Shown piece after piece: positions 8,612 to 17,245 of a DNA stretch of 64,000 bases (positions within the stretch are counted from its first letter, which is position 1; each line of letters begins with the position of its first letter). Source of the stretch: Alistipes sp. An66 (GTDB lineage Bacteria; Bacteroidota; Bacteroidia; Bacteroidales; Rikenellaceae). Below the pieces are notes generated by a model, which was not told where the DNA came from, did not search any database, and saw nothing but the letters and a program-made list of their open reading frames with translations. The stretch covers positions 62,001-126,000 of the forward strand of contig NZ_NFHT01000001.1 in the NCBI RefSeq assembly GCF_002161445.1. The letters are read 5' to 3'. The position numbers and the translations under genes were made by a program.

Positions 8612-8906
8612 GACGGCCTCCTTTCAGGATTTGCTGCACATCCGCCACACGATAACGACGCTGCCCGCCATACTCCACGGGGACAAGATAGCCGCTCTTT
8701 GCCCAGCGCCAAAGCGTAGAGGAGTCGACACCCAACAAGGCAATGGTCTGCTTTCGCGTGTACAATTCGCCCGTTTGCGGCAAGGCTGGCGAGACCAAGG
8801 GCGACGGGGCGACGGCAGTCAACTCCCGATGCCATTGTCGGAGATCCTCCAGACGGACGGTTACATGCACGTCACCGCCCATTTCATACAATTGTTTCAG
8901 GTCCAT
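8601..8906 (-). CDS. Small helix-turn-helix protein (excisionase/MerR-like)
   Basis: A 101-residue protein. The C-terminal half (LYTRKQTIALLGVDSSTLWRWAKSGYLVPVEYGGQRRYRVADVQQIL) is a winged-helix DNA-binding domain of the type found in excisionases and element-encoded regulators. It would bind element DNA to steer excision or the expression of replication and mob genes. I chose ATG 8906 because the longer frame begins with TTG at 8984. It overlaps the primase start by 11 nt, so it heads the replication-mobilization operon. Confidence 0.75.
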   Translation of the reverse strand: MDLKQLYEMGGDVHVTVRLEDLRQWHRELTAVAPSPLVSPALPQTGELYTRKQTIALLGVDSSTLWRWAKSGYLVPVEYGGQRRYRVADVQQILKGGRHDR

Positions 8907-9072
8907 AACTCGATCTTTTATCGAACCCAACAGCAGGTTCGGCAGCGAATATAACAGGTGCTTCCTCTGCACCGGTTTTTGCAATCAAATCACTGCCATT
9001 GCACCGGAAAACAATTTCAGAAATAGCTACTTTTCAAGCTATTGCAATCGCATACAAGCCAAACAAAAAAAT

Positions 9073-9095
9073 CCCTGCACCTCATCGGTGCAGGG
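9073..9095 (-). terminator. Terminator after the AbiE-linked operon
   Basis: CCCTGCACC and GGTGCAGGG pair around a 5-nt loop. On the minus strand a run of seven T follows. It lies 25 nt past the stop of the gene ending at 9120. Confidence 0.85.
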
Positions 9096-9119
9096 AATAT
9101 CGACAGAAAGATTCCGCTC

Positions 9120-9872
9120 CTATTGTTGGATATACTCCTTCAGGTTCTCCACCAAACGAATGCCGTAACCGCCATCCGTCGCCCGCAGTTTGGCCCGCAA
9201 GGTCTTCGTATTGTATTTGCCCAACGATTCGAATCCCGACTTCAACCACTCGGCCAATTCGCTCTGGTCATAAAACTGGTTGCGCGCCCCCTTGAAGGCA
9301 TTCCACACATTCCATCCATAGTGGCACAAATCCCCGTAACCGATCCGATCGCCCCGGAGCCGGACCTGAGGGACCGACGCCGGAATCGCTGCCATGCAGG
9401 CCAAATAAAGCAGCCGACGCCGTAAAATCAACCGATTCGACTCATCAAGGGCTTCACCCAGGATTTGATCCGTATAGGTGTAGACCGTTGAAAGTGCATT
9501 TTCGAGAATTGGTGTCTCCGGGGCCGGATCGCCGGGAATCACATCGGATATCGCGACGGTCGGATCCAAGCTCTTTTCATCAGTCACCTCGACTGCGGGT
9601 TCCGGCTTCTCTTCCACGATAGAAATCTCATCCGATTTGGGCTGCTCACGACGGAAACGGCGAAAGAAACGCTCCGAAAGGTCCGCCGAAGTACCTATAC
9701 TGAAATAGTAGAGTCCTGCCACGCAAAGCCCCGCGGGAACAAGCAACACAAGCGCCATCCAGAACGGGAAGCCCCGCGAAACCATGACGCAGAACAACAC
9801 GATGAGGAAAAAGACAAGGACACTCGCCAGAATCAAACGAAGCCCTCGATGGAAATATTGATCGGAATTCAT
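9120..9872 (-). CDS. Membrane protein of unknown function, third gene of the AbiE operon
   Basis: A 250-residue protein that I do not recognise. Two hydrophobic segments (residues about 12-33 and 37-57) are followed by a charged acidic linker (EEKPEPAVEVTDEKS, around residues 85-115). The soluble C-terminal half contains TYTDQILGEALDESNRLILRRRLLYLACMAAIP. The gene starts 2 nt after the stop of the AbiEii-type gene, so it is probably translated from the same transcript. No catalytic motif can be seen. It could be an unrelated cargo gene or an extra part of the toxin-antitoxin unit; only the spacing supports the latter. Confidence 0.6.
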   Translation of the reverse strand: MNSDQYFHRGLRLILASVLVFFLIVLFCVMVSRGFPFWMALVLLVPAGLCVAGLYYFSIGTSADLSERFFRRFRREQPKSDEISIVEEKPEPAVEVTDEKSLDPTVAISDVIPGDPAPETPILENALSTVYTYTDQILGEALDESNRLILRRRLLYLACMAAIPASVPQVRLRGDRIGYGDLCHYGWNVWNAFKGARNQFYDQSELAEWLKSGFESLGKYNTKTLRAKLRATDGGYGIRLVENLKEYIQQ

Positions 9873-9874
9873 AG

Positions 9875-10887
9875 TTATAACCCGCTGAAAAAATCATCCT
9901 CAATTACCACTTTCCGAAACCGATTCTGCAACTCTTTCATCCGGTCAATCAGCTGATCGTATGGCAACGATTCTCCATAGATGAAGTATTCCTGCATCCG
10001 CTCATAGTCTCTGCGCCATATTTCCACCAATTCTTCGGGCGGAATAAACTGGATCCGGCTCGGATGGTGTGTCCGATAATCAATTCCTCGGATCGTATTG
10101 AATATACTCCGATGTTTGACAATATCGGCATACATTTTCGGATCTGCCAAAGCCTTCTTTCCGAAATCCGTATCCATCAACCGCTCCAGATCATACAGAT
10201 GGCGCGTCATCCGCTCGACGCGAGGATTCTCTTTTTGGAACTCCTCATGCAGCAAAAATGCCTTCTCCAAAAACGTTCGCGTCGGTACGACCGCATAAAT
10301 CGGGAACTCCAGTTTCCCGAACAAGTCGGGATATGCCTCGGCAATCAGCGGACGAATATCAATCCGCGCACGAGGTTCTTGCATCGATCGACAACTGAAT
10401 TCGATTCGGATTTGCGACTCCACATAATCGATATCCGCATAAATACTCCGATAAGGCAAAAGAACCAATGTCGGGTCTGCATCAGAATCCTGTGTCGGGA
10501 TAACGCGCAACTCAAAATCCAAAGCTCCGTATCCCGCCAGCAATGTCCGCATTTCTGCAACGAGGTCCTGCCCGATATAGGCCCGCGAAAGTTTCGGATC
10601 CGATCCCGCTGCGACTTGTTGTCCCCGGCAATTCCCCAGAAAGACTTGTCAATCGCAATATCAACGTCCTCCGAGAAGCGTTCTATGACATGCCAACCCT
10701 TGCTCAGCGACGTCCCACCCTTGAAGGTGATGAAATCCCGGCACAACGATTCGAACAAGGCCTTCAACGTCATTGTCACCCACCAGTCCTTCTCGACAGC
10801 CTGCGGCGGAAGCCCGACTCGTTCGCTCGTCTGCGCGACGAGCATCCTTTTCTGGCCCTCGGGAAGCGTCCAAAAATTACTCTCCAT
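9875..10887 (-). pseudogene. AbiEii-type nucleotidyltransferase toxin, frameshifted
   Basis: The first part shows the nucleotidyltransferase core of AbiEii toxins: FKGGTSLSKGW at residues 55-65 and the acidic pair in FSEDVDIAI at 71-79. The frame then changes near 10595. Reading one base differently joins QRDRIR to KLSRAYIGQDLVAEMRTLLAGYG and continues to the stop at 9875, with further family features such as RPLIAEAYPDL, VVPTRTFLEKAFLLHEE and RHLYDLERLM. A lost A in a run (CGAAAA read as CGAAA) explains the shift. In the family the toxin transfers nucleotides to tRNA or other targets and arrests growth, and AbiEi represses and neutralises it. As written, the protein would lose most of its C-terminal part. 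Confidence 0.8.
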
Positions 10888-11485
10888 AAAACGACATAAT
10901 GATTTTATGAATCCAAGCTGGCACCAGCCGCAGATCGGGCAGAATGTGCGACTTCGGAATCCGGGCGAATATCGTCTTCAGTTGGGCGATATGCTCCTCC
11001 GTGACCTGCGGTCGTCCGATCTCCTTCAAGGCGAACACGGCAAGCATCAACGTTTTATTCTGATAAGCCAGATTTCTCAGCGCCACACGCTTGAATCGCA
11101 ATTTGCGACCGTTGAACAAATTAACCGTCCGGGAATTGCCATCCGTATAAAACACATAGTTCATCGGAACTTGCGTAGACAACCCCAACATGTTCAGCGC
11201 GTGCATACCCGTCGGAACAACTCGGGCTTCGCTTTGTCGGGCTATCTTTTCAGCAATTTCATTGACTGTCGGATATTGTATGCCCAGGCCAAACTTCCTG
11301 TCAATTTTTGGATAGCAATAAAGGCCCCTTGCAATACGAACCAGGTGGCCCTTTCGAGTAAGCCGTTCCAATGACTTCGCGATTGCCGCACCCGATCCGC
11401 ACGCAGCGAAATCTGATGCAGAATAGAGCTTACCGCGTCCGCATTTTTTAATTCTGACAAGTATCTTATCCTCTATTGTTTGCAT
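10877..11485 (-). CDS. AbiEi-type antitoxin / transcriptional regulator (DUF6088-like)
   Basis: A 202-residue protein with an N-terminal winged-helix domain (LERLTRKGHLVRIARGLYCYPKI) and a C-terminal beta-rich domain (VVPTGMHALNMLGLSTQVPMNYVFYTDG, then FKRVALRNLAY). This is the layout of AbiEi antitoxins, which repress their own operon and counter the AbiEii toxin. The stop overlaps the toxin start by 11 nt. The frame is intact. On a mobile element such a pair would favour element maintenance or phage exclusion. Confidence 0.8.
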   Translation of the reverse strand: MQTIEDKILVRIKKCGRGKLYSASDFAACGSGAAIAKSLERLTRKGHLVRIARGLYCYPKIDRKFGLGIQYPTVNEIAEKIARQSEARVVPTGMHALNMLGLSTQVPMNYVFYTDGNSRTVNLFNGRKLRFKRVALRNLAYQNKTLMLAVFALKEIGRPQVTEEHIAQLKTIFARIPKSHILPDLRLVPAWIHKIIMSFYGE

Positions 11486-11543
11486 CCTGATATTAGTCTA
11501 TTATCTGTCGCAAATTTATATTATTTTTTCGACAAAACAAATC

Positions 11544-12945
11544 TCATTCCAGCACACTCACAACCTCGCGTTTGATATCCATATCAATATCGCGATAACG
11601 GGCAAAGGCTCTACTGCCGTCCTTATGCCCCGACATCGCCCCCACGATCGCCGGATCCTTCACACTTTTATAGACATTCCCGATGAATGTCCGGCGTGCC
11701 ATGTGCGACGAGGCGAGGTCGCAGATCGGAACCTGGATATTCTGCCGCGTCCGCTGGTCGATCGTCGTTACCTTGCGCGTAAGGCCCGCCTTGCGAAACG
11801 CCTCTTTGATATAAACATTGTATTTCTGCTCCGAGATAAACGGGAACAACGTCCCTCGGGTTTCATCCAGATATTTACGGATCAACTCCTTCGCCGCATC
11901 GATCAACGGCACCGAGACCGTCACCACCCGGTCGTCGCGGGTTTTGCGGGGAACATATTCAATGCAATCCCCGATGATATTGGCATAGGTCATCTTGTAA
12001 AGGTCGCTCACCCGGCAGCCGATCATGCACTGAAAGACAAAGATATCGCGTTGCGTCTCCAGCTGCTTGTCATCCCCCATGTCCGCCTCGGCCAACTGTT
12101 TCCGCTCCTCGGTCGTAATATAGACCGGAGTGCCGTAAACGATCTCCGCAATCTTATACTGCTTGAACGGATCATTGGTGGTGAATCCGCTGTCATTCAA
12201 CCAGACATAGAAAGACCGCAGTCGAATCAACATATCCGAAACGTAGTTCATACCGCGCTCCTTCGGTCGTCCCGGAATCACCAACTCGCCCGCAGCATTA
12301 AGGTACGGAGCGCGCTTCAACGGCAAATTCTTCCTCACTTTCGGCCGCGCATACGGGACCTCGTCGTACAACTCCGGATGCTCGTCGAAGATCTCTGGCT
12401 CTTTCATCAGGAATGCCCCGAAATCATCGAGCGTCATCGGCGTGACTGTATGTACGTCCAACACAAAACGGCGACTCGACAGTCTGCGATACAACTCATA
12501 GCGCTTCAGCGTCCGCACCAGCACCTTGAAATGTTTGACCCGGGACTCGGACAGTTTGTGAGCGGCAAGGTACTCCTCCGTCAACGAGAAAAAGTCACGT
12601 TTCTTCTCCTCAACGGGATTGGTTGCCTTCGGGCGCAACGTCCGACGGATCAACTTTTCAAGCCACTCCCGCGTAACGGTCGATTTATCATCGGTTGCCT
12701 CAATCGTGTGCTCGATCACGTCGACCAGCTCTTTCAGTTTCGCACGCTTGGACAGCAGAGCGTTCCGCTCCTCGCCCGGGATATTCGGAATGTTGATGTC
12801 GTTCTTCTTACCCCAGCGTTTGCGATCGATCCAGATGCCCGACGGCACGCGCAAACGCAGTCCGCGAAATGTAGACCCGAAAATTGATCTGAGACTCCCC
12901 GGCACTGTTCGCTCCCTGTGTCAATACATACGTGACTTTTGCCAT
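11544..12945 (-). CDS. Tyrosine recombinase (integrase) of the mobilizable element, frameshift near the 5' end
   Basis: The catalytic part is complete: GCRVSDLYKM (first Arg), SSHMARRTF (His-x-x-Arg), SGHKDGSRAFARY (His and nucleophilic Tyr) near the C-terminus. A SAM-like core-binding domain lies in the middle (SLTEEYLAAHKLSESRVKHFKVLVRTL). The natural N-terminus is in another frame: ATG 12945 gives MAKVTYVLTQGANSAGESQINFRVYISR. The remaining frame resumes as LRLRVPSGIWIDRKRWGKK. The switch falls at about 12861, where CGGACTG stands in place of a likely CGGAAACTG. If a GTG at 12905 is used instead, the N-terminal arm is lost. The gene is adjacent to the presumed right end of the element. It would catalyse integration and excision between att sites. 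Confidence 0.8.
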
Positions 12946-13283
12946 AGACTCGCCATTTGATACTTTGCAAGTATATGATTTATATTTGAATACAGCAACA
13001 TTTCCGTGTCCGCACTGTGTTCGCATTTATGAAAAACGACTAAAACAGGAAAAATCAACATTCATTCGTATGAATCCTAAAATACTATATAACAAATAGT
13101 TATAAAACAATTTAAAATTCAACCATTTGCATCAGTTTGCAAGAATCGGTCCTTGTCCTGGGCACCATGAGCCGCGTTAAACGAAAGTTTGACGCGGTTT
13201 TTTCATGGTCTCGCCCTCCGGAACGGCTACGCCGCCACACCAACAGGCGGAACCTCGGAGGTACAAGACCGGAAACGGTTATG
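12946..13283. other. Intergenic stretch at the presumed right end of the element
   Basis: The first part (12950-13130) is AT-rich and holds no credible gene; it probably carries the integrase promoter and attachment site. The GC content rises again from about 13140. A hairpin with a T run lies at 13170-13206. I found no tRNA remnant and no repeat matching the left end at 3987-4014. Confidence 0.5.
13170..13206 (+). terminator. Hairpin with T run
   Basis: CCGCGTTAAAC and GTTTGACGCGG form an 11-bp stem with one mismatch and a GAAA loop, followed by TTTTTT. The gene it serves is not clear: it may have lost its partner when the element inserted. Confidence 0.7.
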
Positions 13284-13323
13284 AAAAATCCGGGGAGCGC
13301 CACCGAAACCGGTCACTCCCCGG
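13284..13323 (-). terminator. Terminator after the sulfatase gene
   Basis: CCGGGGAG and CTCCCCGG pair, with partly paired inner bases (TGACCGG with CCGGTCA-like). On the minus strand it is followed by ATTTTTC. It begins 25 nt after the sulfatase stop. Confidence 0.75.
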
Positions 13324-13347
13324 ACAAATTCTTCGAAACGATCCGAA

Positions 13348-14874
13348 TCAACGATTCCCGGCCGCTTCCAGCATGCGCGCAATGGGAGCGCTCATCGGCG
13401 AGGCGTACTGCTCGGCATAGAACCGGCGCAACGCCCCCCGCATCCGCTCAATCCGACCTCTGTATTCCGGATCCTTGACCGCATTTCTCGTTTCAAGCGG
13501 ATCCGTCCCGTAGTCGTAAAACTCGCATCCGACGATCTGTCCCTCATCGAAAGGCAGGCAGGTCTTGAAGCCGCGAACCCATTCCACATAGCGATAGCGG
13601 CCGTCCCGGATCGAATAGCCCTGAATCTCCTGCCGGTTGGCCTGCATGAAGGCATACTTCTTGACCGACTTGCGGGGATTCTTCAACACCGGGACCAGAC
13701 TTACGCCGTCGATCCAGGACGGAGGCTCGATACCTGCCAGATCGCAAAGGGTCGGATAGATGTCCACGAACTCCGTCATCGTGCGGCATTTCCCGCCTCC
13801 GGTCATCCCCGGGACCGACATCATCAGCAACGTCCGCGTCGGAGCCTCGAAGTTCGTCAACTTGCTCCACAGACCGTGGTCCCCGAGGTGGTAGCCGTGA
13901 TCGCCCCATACCACGACAACCGTATTTTCAGCCAGTCCGGCCTCCTCCAAAGCGTCGAGCACCCGGCCGATCTGCGCATCCGTATAGGAGGTGCAGGCGT
14001 AATAGCCGTGCACGAGGCGGCGCTGGATCTCCTCGTCGAGCTCCTGTCCCGGCATGTAGCTGTGGAACGACGGAACATCGGTATAGGCCTTCACCTCGTT
14101 GGAGTTGTGATAGGCGCACGGCACGGGATCGGAGCTCATCGTCCGGAACTCCGCCAGCGGCATCTCGTCCCGGTCGTAGAGATCCCAATACCTCTTGGGC
14201 GCCACGAACGGCAGGTGCGGACGAATGAAGCCGACAGCCAGAAAAAAGGGCTTTTCACTCCCTTTCAGATTCCCGATCTGCGCAACCGCCGCATCGGCGA
14301 CCTGACCGTCGAAATAGGCGTTGTCCGGAACATCGACGCACTCGGTCACGGGCTTCCCGCCCGGCAGCATGTAGACCGGAGCCTGCGGCTTGATGTAGGG
14401 TTTCGTCCACGAAACAGGATCATTGTTATAGGTTTTGTTCGTAAGCGGATGATACACCTTGCCGATGCCGATCGTCTCGTAGCCGTTCGCCGCAAACAAC
14501 TGCGGCAGCGACACGATATCGGGATTGTTGCGTCGGAAAATTCCGTCGAGTGTCCACACCCCGGTATGATCGGGACGCAGGCCGGTGAGGACGCTGGCCC
14601 GTGTCGGCCCGCTCAACGGAAACTGACAATAGTTGTTCATAAAGGTTACACCGGACGCCGCAATACGCTCGAAAGCAGGAGTATGCGCAATCCGGTCCCC
14701 ATAAGGACCGATATTGGGTTTGAGATCGTCGACCACCAGAAACAGGATGTTCGGAGGGGTGGCGGCCCGCTCCTTCCCCGACGGAGAGGCCGCCTGGGCT
14801 GCGGCGGAACCGACCATCGAGAGCGATCCGACGCCCAAAAGCATTTTTTTCAGCTCTGTCATTGTTTTTTCCAA
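13348..14874 (-). CDS. Secreted sulfatase, serine-type, iduronate-2-sulfatase-like
   Basis: A 508-residue protein with an N-terminal export signal (MLLGVGSLSMVGSAAAQAA). The sulfatase fold starts with NILFLVVDDLKPNIGPYG, whose paired Asp residues bind calcium. The modification motif is S-G-P-T-R at residues 88-92 (FPLSGPTRASVLTGLRP). It has Ser in place of the more usual Cys, so a radical-SAM maturase would have to make formylglycine. VVWGDHGYHLGDHGLWSKLTNFE carries the other metal-site residues. Overall it most resembles the iduronate-2-sulfatase group, which removes sulfate from glycosaminoglycans or other sulfated glycans in the periplasm. No maturase gene lies in the window. It is divergent from the small secreted protein at 14946. 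Confidence 0.85.
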   Translation of the reverse strand: MEKTMTELKKMLLGVGSLSMVGSAAAQAASPSGKERAATPPNILFLVVDDLKPNIGPYGDRIAHTPAFERIAASGVTFMNNYCQFPLSGPTRASVLTGLRPDHTGVWTLDGIFRRNNPDIVSLPQLFAANGYETIGIGKVYHPLTNKTYNNDPVSWTKPYIKPQAPVYMLPGGKPVTECVDVPDNAYFDGQVADAAVAQIGNLKGSEKPFFLAVGFIRPHLPFVAPKRYWDLYDRDEMPLAEFRTMSSDPVPCAYHNSNEVKAYTDVPSFHSYMPGQELDEEIQRRLVHGYYACTSYTDAQIGRVLDALEEAGLAENTVVVVWGDHGYHLGDHGLWSKLTNFEAPTRTLLMMSVPGMTGGGKCRTMTEFVDIYPTLCDLAGIEPPSWIDGVSLVPVLKNPRKSVKKYAFMQANRQEIQGYSIRDGRYRYVEWVRGFKTCLPFDEGQIVGCEFYDYGTDPLETRNAVKDPEYRGRIERMRGALRRFYAEQYASPMSAPIARMLEAAGNR

Positions 14875-14945
14875 TTTAAATCTCTATTTTTGTTTCGTTC
14901 AATAAGGGTCTGAATTTTATTCCGTAACTTTATTTCTTCACTACC

Positions 14946-15584
14946 ATGAAAACCTTTCTGGCAATGCTGACTCTCGGAGTCACGTGCTGGGCTTTCGGTA
15001 CACAGGCCCAAACTTTCGATACCCGACTGCTTTCACAGTATGATCCTGCCGTCTTGCAGGAACTCTACCCCGTATGCCGGCACACGACCGCGTCCGCCGA
15101 ACAACAGGCTCAACTCGCCGAACGGTTCCGGCAGGAGAATCTCCGCTTTTCGGAACTGGTCAACCGCGGCAACGGCGTGCTCTCGCCCGACGACGAGGAG
15201 GAACTCGAACGGATGCGCGACAACGCCCTGCGCGAAGTCCTCTCCGGGGAGCAGCTTCTCCAATACTACCGTTACGAAGCGCTTCCGGCGGCCTATGCCC
15301 GGGGCCGCGAGGCCAAGACGGCGGTCTCCAAACAGCTCGAACTATCCTACATGGAGCTGAAATACGTCAACAACACCTTCTTTGTCATCGAACAGGAGAC
15401 GCAGGCCGTAAAAAAACTCTGCCGCGACAACCCGACCGAAGCCCGGGAGCGCGCCCGTCAGATCTACGAACGCGAAATAGCCTGGCTCGAAGCCAAGAGC
15501 GGAATACGGATCGACCGGCAGATGCACGCCGAGCGGGTCGTACGGCTGACCGACTATGCGCCGCTGATGCCTGACGGAGAGTGA
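14946..15584 (+). CDS. Secreted helical protein of unknown function
   Basis: A 212-residue protein with a clear signal peptide (MKTFLAMLTLGVTCWAFGTQAQ). The mature part is almost wholly helical and charged (EQQAQLAERFRQENLRFSELVNRGNG, RMRDNALREVLSGEQLLQYYR). It has no recognised motif. Two Cys residues (PVCRHT and KKLCRDN) could form a disulfide. It is likely periplasmic. It begins 71 nt from the divergent sulfatase and is closed by its own terminator, so nothing indicates a shared pathway. Confidence 0.65.
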   Translation: MKTFLAMLTLGVTCWAFGTQAQTFDTRLLSQYDPAVLQELYPVCRHTTASAEQQAQLAERFRQENLRFSELVNRGNGVLSPDDEEELERMRDNALREVLSGEQLLQYYRYEALPAAYARGREAKTAVSKQLELSYMELKYVNNTFFVIEQETQAVKKLCRDNPTEARERARQIYEREIAWLEAKSGIRIDRQMHAERVVRLTDYAPLMPDGE

Positions 15585-15609
15585 TCCCTCCCGGGGCCAA
15601 CGCCATGAG

Positions 15610-15637
15610 GCCGTCCTTCGGGACGGTCTTTTTTTAT
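15610..15637. terminator. Bidirectional terminator between convergent genes
   Basis: GGCCGTCC-TTC-GGGACGGTC followed by TTTTTTT. It serves the plus-strand gene ending at 15584 and abuts the stop of the minus-strand gene ending at 15637. Confidence 0.8.
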
Positions 15638-17109
15638 CAAAGAGCGACCTCCTGCGTCCGGGTCTCCCCGAAACGCGACACGACGCGGATCACCACCCGC
15701 TCCGAACCAGGCGTACAACGGAACAGATGGTCCGTCACCACGGCCTTGATCCACGGCCGGGCCGGAATCCGCGGATGTCCCGCCGTGCCGAAACAGGCGC
15801 ACGCCGCAGGATCGAGCGCCCGCGGATCGTCGAAGCGGCACTGCTCCATCGGGCGGAACGTGCGGCCGCCATCCTCGGAATACTCCACCCGCCACTGCGG
15901 ATCCCAGTCCCAGACATTGACAAGCAGCTCTGCGGCCGGACGCGATGCCCCGCAGCGCAGCGTGTCGGGCGGATAGACCCGGAAAAGCCGCTCCGCATCC
16001 CCGGCGGCGACATAACGCCAGCGGAACCGGCGCCCCCGCACCTCGAAGAGCTTGTATCCGAGCGGGGTGCCGTCCAGACAGACCGGGCCCTCCCAGAAAC
16101 CGCCGCAGGCGGCACCCACGGTGTGTTCGGTCATCCGGCGCGAAGGGGTGGATACGCTGTTGGTGTGCGTATGTCCGGAGATGATCTGCACGTGGGCATA
16201 GCCGTCCAGCAGCGCCAGCAGCGACGGGCTGTCCCCGTAATGGGCCGGATCGGGGAACCGGCGGCTTTGCAGCGGCGAGTGGGCCAATACGACCACGGCA
16301 CGGCTCTTCGGCACACAGGAGAGGTCGCGCCCGACCCAGGCCAGCTGCTCCGGGCCGAAGCCGATCGCATAGGCATCGCGCTTCCCGCCCCGGAAAAGGA
16401 TGTTGTCCAATACGATATAGTGTACCCGTCCGCGGTTGAACGAGTAATGCGTCGGACCGTAGTGGCTGCGGAACCGCCGCGTGGAGGGCTCCTCGTTGTC
16501 CGGAGTCTCGCTGTCGCGAATCGGGCCGTGGTCGTGGTTGCCGATGGCATAGAAGACCGGCTGTCCGAGCGCCGCGAAACTCCGCTTGCTCGGCCCGTGC
16601 ATCTTCGGACGGTTGAAGACGACATCGCCCGCAACGAGCACCGGAACGGTGCCCGCCGCCGGCATCCGATCCAAATCCTCCTTCAACGAGGCGAGCAACG
16701 AATCGAGCTGCGACACTTCACGGAGGTTGCGGACCTGCGGATCGCCCAGTGCCGCGAAACGGTGCCACCGTCCGCGGTCGGGCTCGCGGAGCAGGGTAAA
16801 ATCGACGGCATCCCGATCGGCAAGGGTGTCGATCCGGACCCAGAACATCGGAACGCTCTCCACAACCGGCACGGTGTATCCCGACGGAATCGAAAGGTAG
16901 ACGTGCACGGCATCCTCCCCGCACGGCAGTTCGTAGGCTCCGTGCCGGTCGGTCCGGGTAACATGTTCGCCGTCGGTCACCACCACCCCGGAGACGCCGC
17001 GACCCGCACAAACAACCCGCCCGCGGACCGGTGCCCCGGCTCCGGCCGTCTTCGCAAGGAACAACAGGAGCAGCAGCGGAAGAATCGGACGGGCAAAGCG
17101 GCGTTTCAT
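15637..17109 (-). CDS. Calcineurin-like phosphoesterase, secreted, with N- and C-terminal accessory domains
   Basis: A 490-residue protein with a signal peptide (MKRRFARPILPLLLLLFLAKTAGAG). A small beta domain follows (GRVVCAGRGVSGVVVTDGEHVTRTDRHGAYEL, the N-terminal domain usual in this family). The phosphoesterase core comes next: ALGDPQVRN, VAGDVVFNR, AIGNHDHG, VLAHSPL and SGHTHTNS, which supply the two-metal site. The C-terminal beta domain starts near residue 370 (VNVWDWDPQWRVEY). I chose ATG 17109 because the longer frame runs back into the neighbouring gene and lacks a signal sequence. The substrate is unknown: family members cleave phosphate mono- or diesters. It shares architecture with the gene at 34229, and its promoter carries the CACCACAC motif found before the SusC and GH39 genes. 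Confidence 0.85.
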   Translation of the reverse strand: MKRRFARPILPLLLLLFLAKTAGAGAPVRGRVVCAGRGVSGVVVTDGEHVTRTDRHGAYELPCGEDAVHVYLSIPSGYTVPVVESVPMFWVRIDTLADRDAVDFTLLREPDRGRWHRFAALGDPQVRNLREVSQLDSLLASLKEDLDRMPAAGTVPVLVAGDVVFNRPKMHGPSKRSFAALGQPVFYAIGNHDHGPIRDSETPDNEEPSTRRFRSHYGPTHYSFNRGRVHYIVLDNILFRGGKRDAYAIGFGPEQLAWVGRDLSCVPKSRAVVVLAHSPLQSRRFPDPAHYGDSPSLLALLDGYAHVQIISGHTHTNSVSTPSRRMTEHTVGAACGGFWEGPVCLDGTPLGYKLFEVRGRRFRWRYVAAGDAERLFRVYPPDTLRCGASRPAAELLVNVWDWDPQWRVEYSEDGGRTFRPMEQCRFDDPRALDPAACACFGTAGHPRIPARPWIKAVVTDHLFRCTPGSERVVIRVVSRFGETRTQEVAL

Positions 17110-17122
17110 GGCAATAGTAGTT

Positions 17123-17145
17123 GGGTGTTGTGTGGTGCAAATATA
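17123..17145 (-). promoter_or_regulatory. Promoter -7 box and GntR-type operator before the phosphoesterase
   Basis: On the minus strand TATATTTG (17145-17138) is followed directly by CACCACACAACACCC (17137-17123). A CTTG lies 20 nt upstream, close to the -33 consensus TTTG. The motif after the -7 box recurs at 20711 and 27004. Confidence 0.7.
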
Positions 17146-17245
17146 ATCAAACATCAGCGGAAAAACAAGTTTTCCGGCGGCGGAATCGACAAAAAAACCG
17201 GAGCCCGGCAAGCGGGCTCCGGTTGCTGAACCGAATCCGGACCGG

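Larger units (their letters stand above)
3990..13130 (-). mobile_element. Integrative mobilizable element, NBU-like, about 9 kb
   Basis: One block of minus-strand genes runs from a tyrosine integrase at the right end to three mobilization genes at the left. In between lie an AbiE pair, a small HTH protein, a primase-helicase and a Toprim protein. That order is the standard plan of Bacteroides mobilizable elements that excise, use a helper conjugation machine and re-integrate. No type IV secretion genes are present, so transfer would need a helper. The limits given are approximate: I could not find a matching direct repeat at the two ends. The left limit is set by the end of the last mob gene, the right limit by the AT-rich stretch upstream of the integrase. 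Three genes contain frame breaks, so the element may be defective. Confidence 0.8.

Noticed and set aside
13130..13175. A possible tRNA 3' end (GGGCACCA) at the right end of the mobile element
   Set aside because: The bases before it do not form a T-arm with the TTCGA loop or a matching acceptor stem, so it is not a tRNA remnant.
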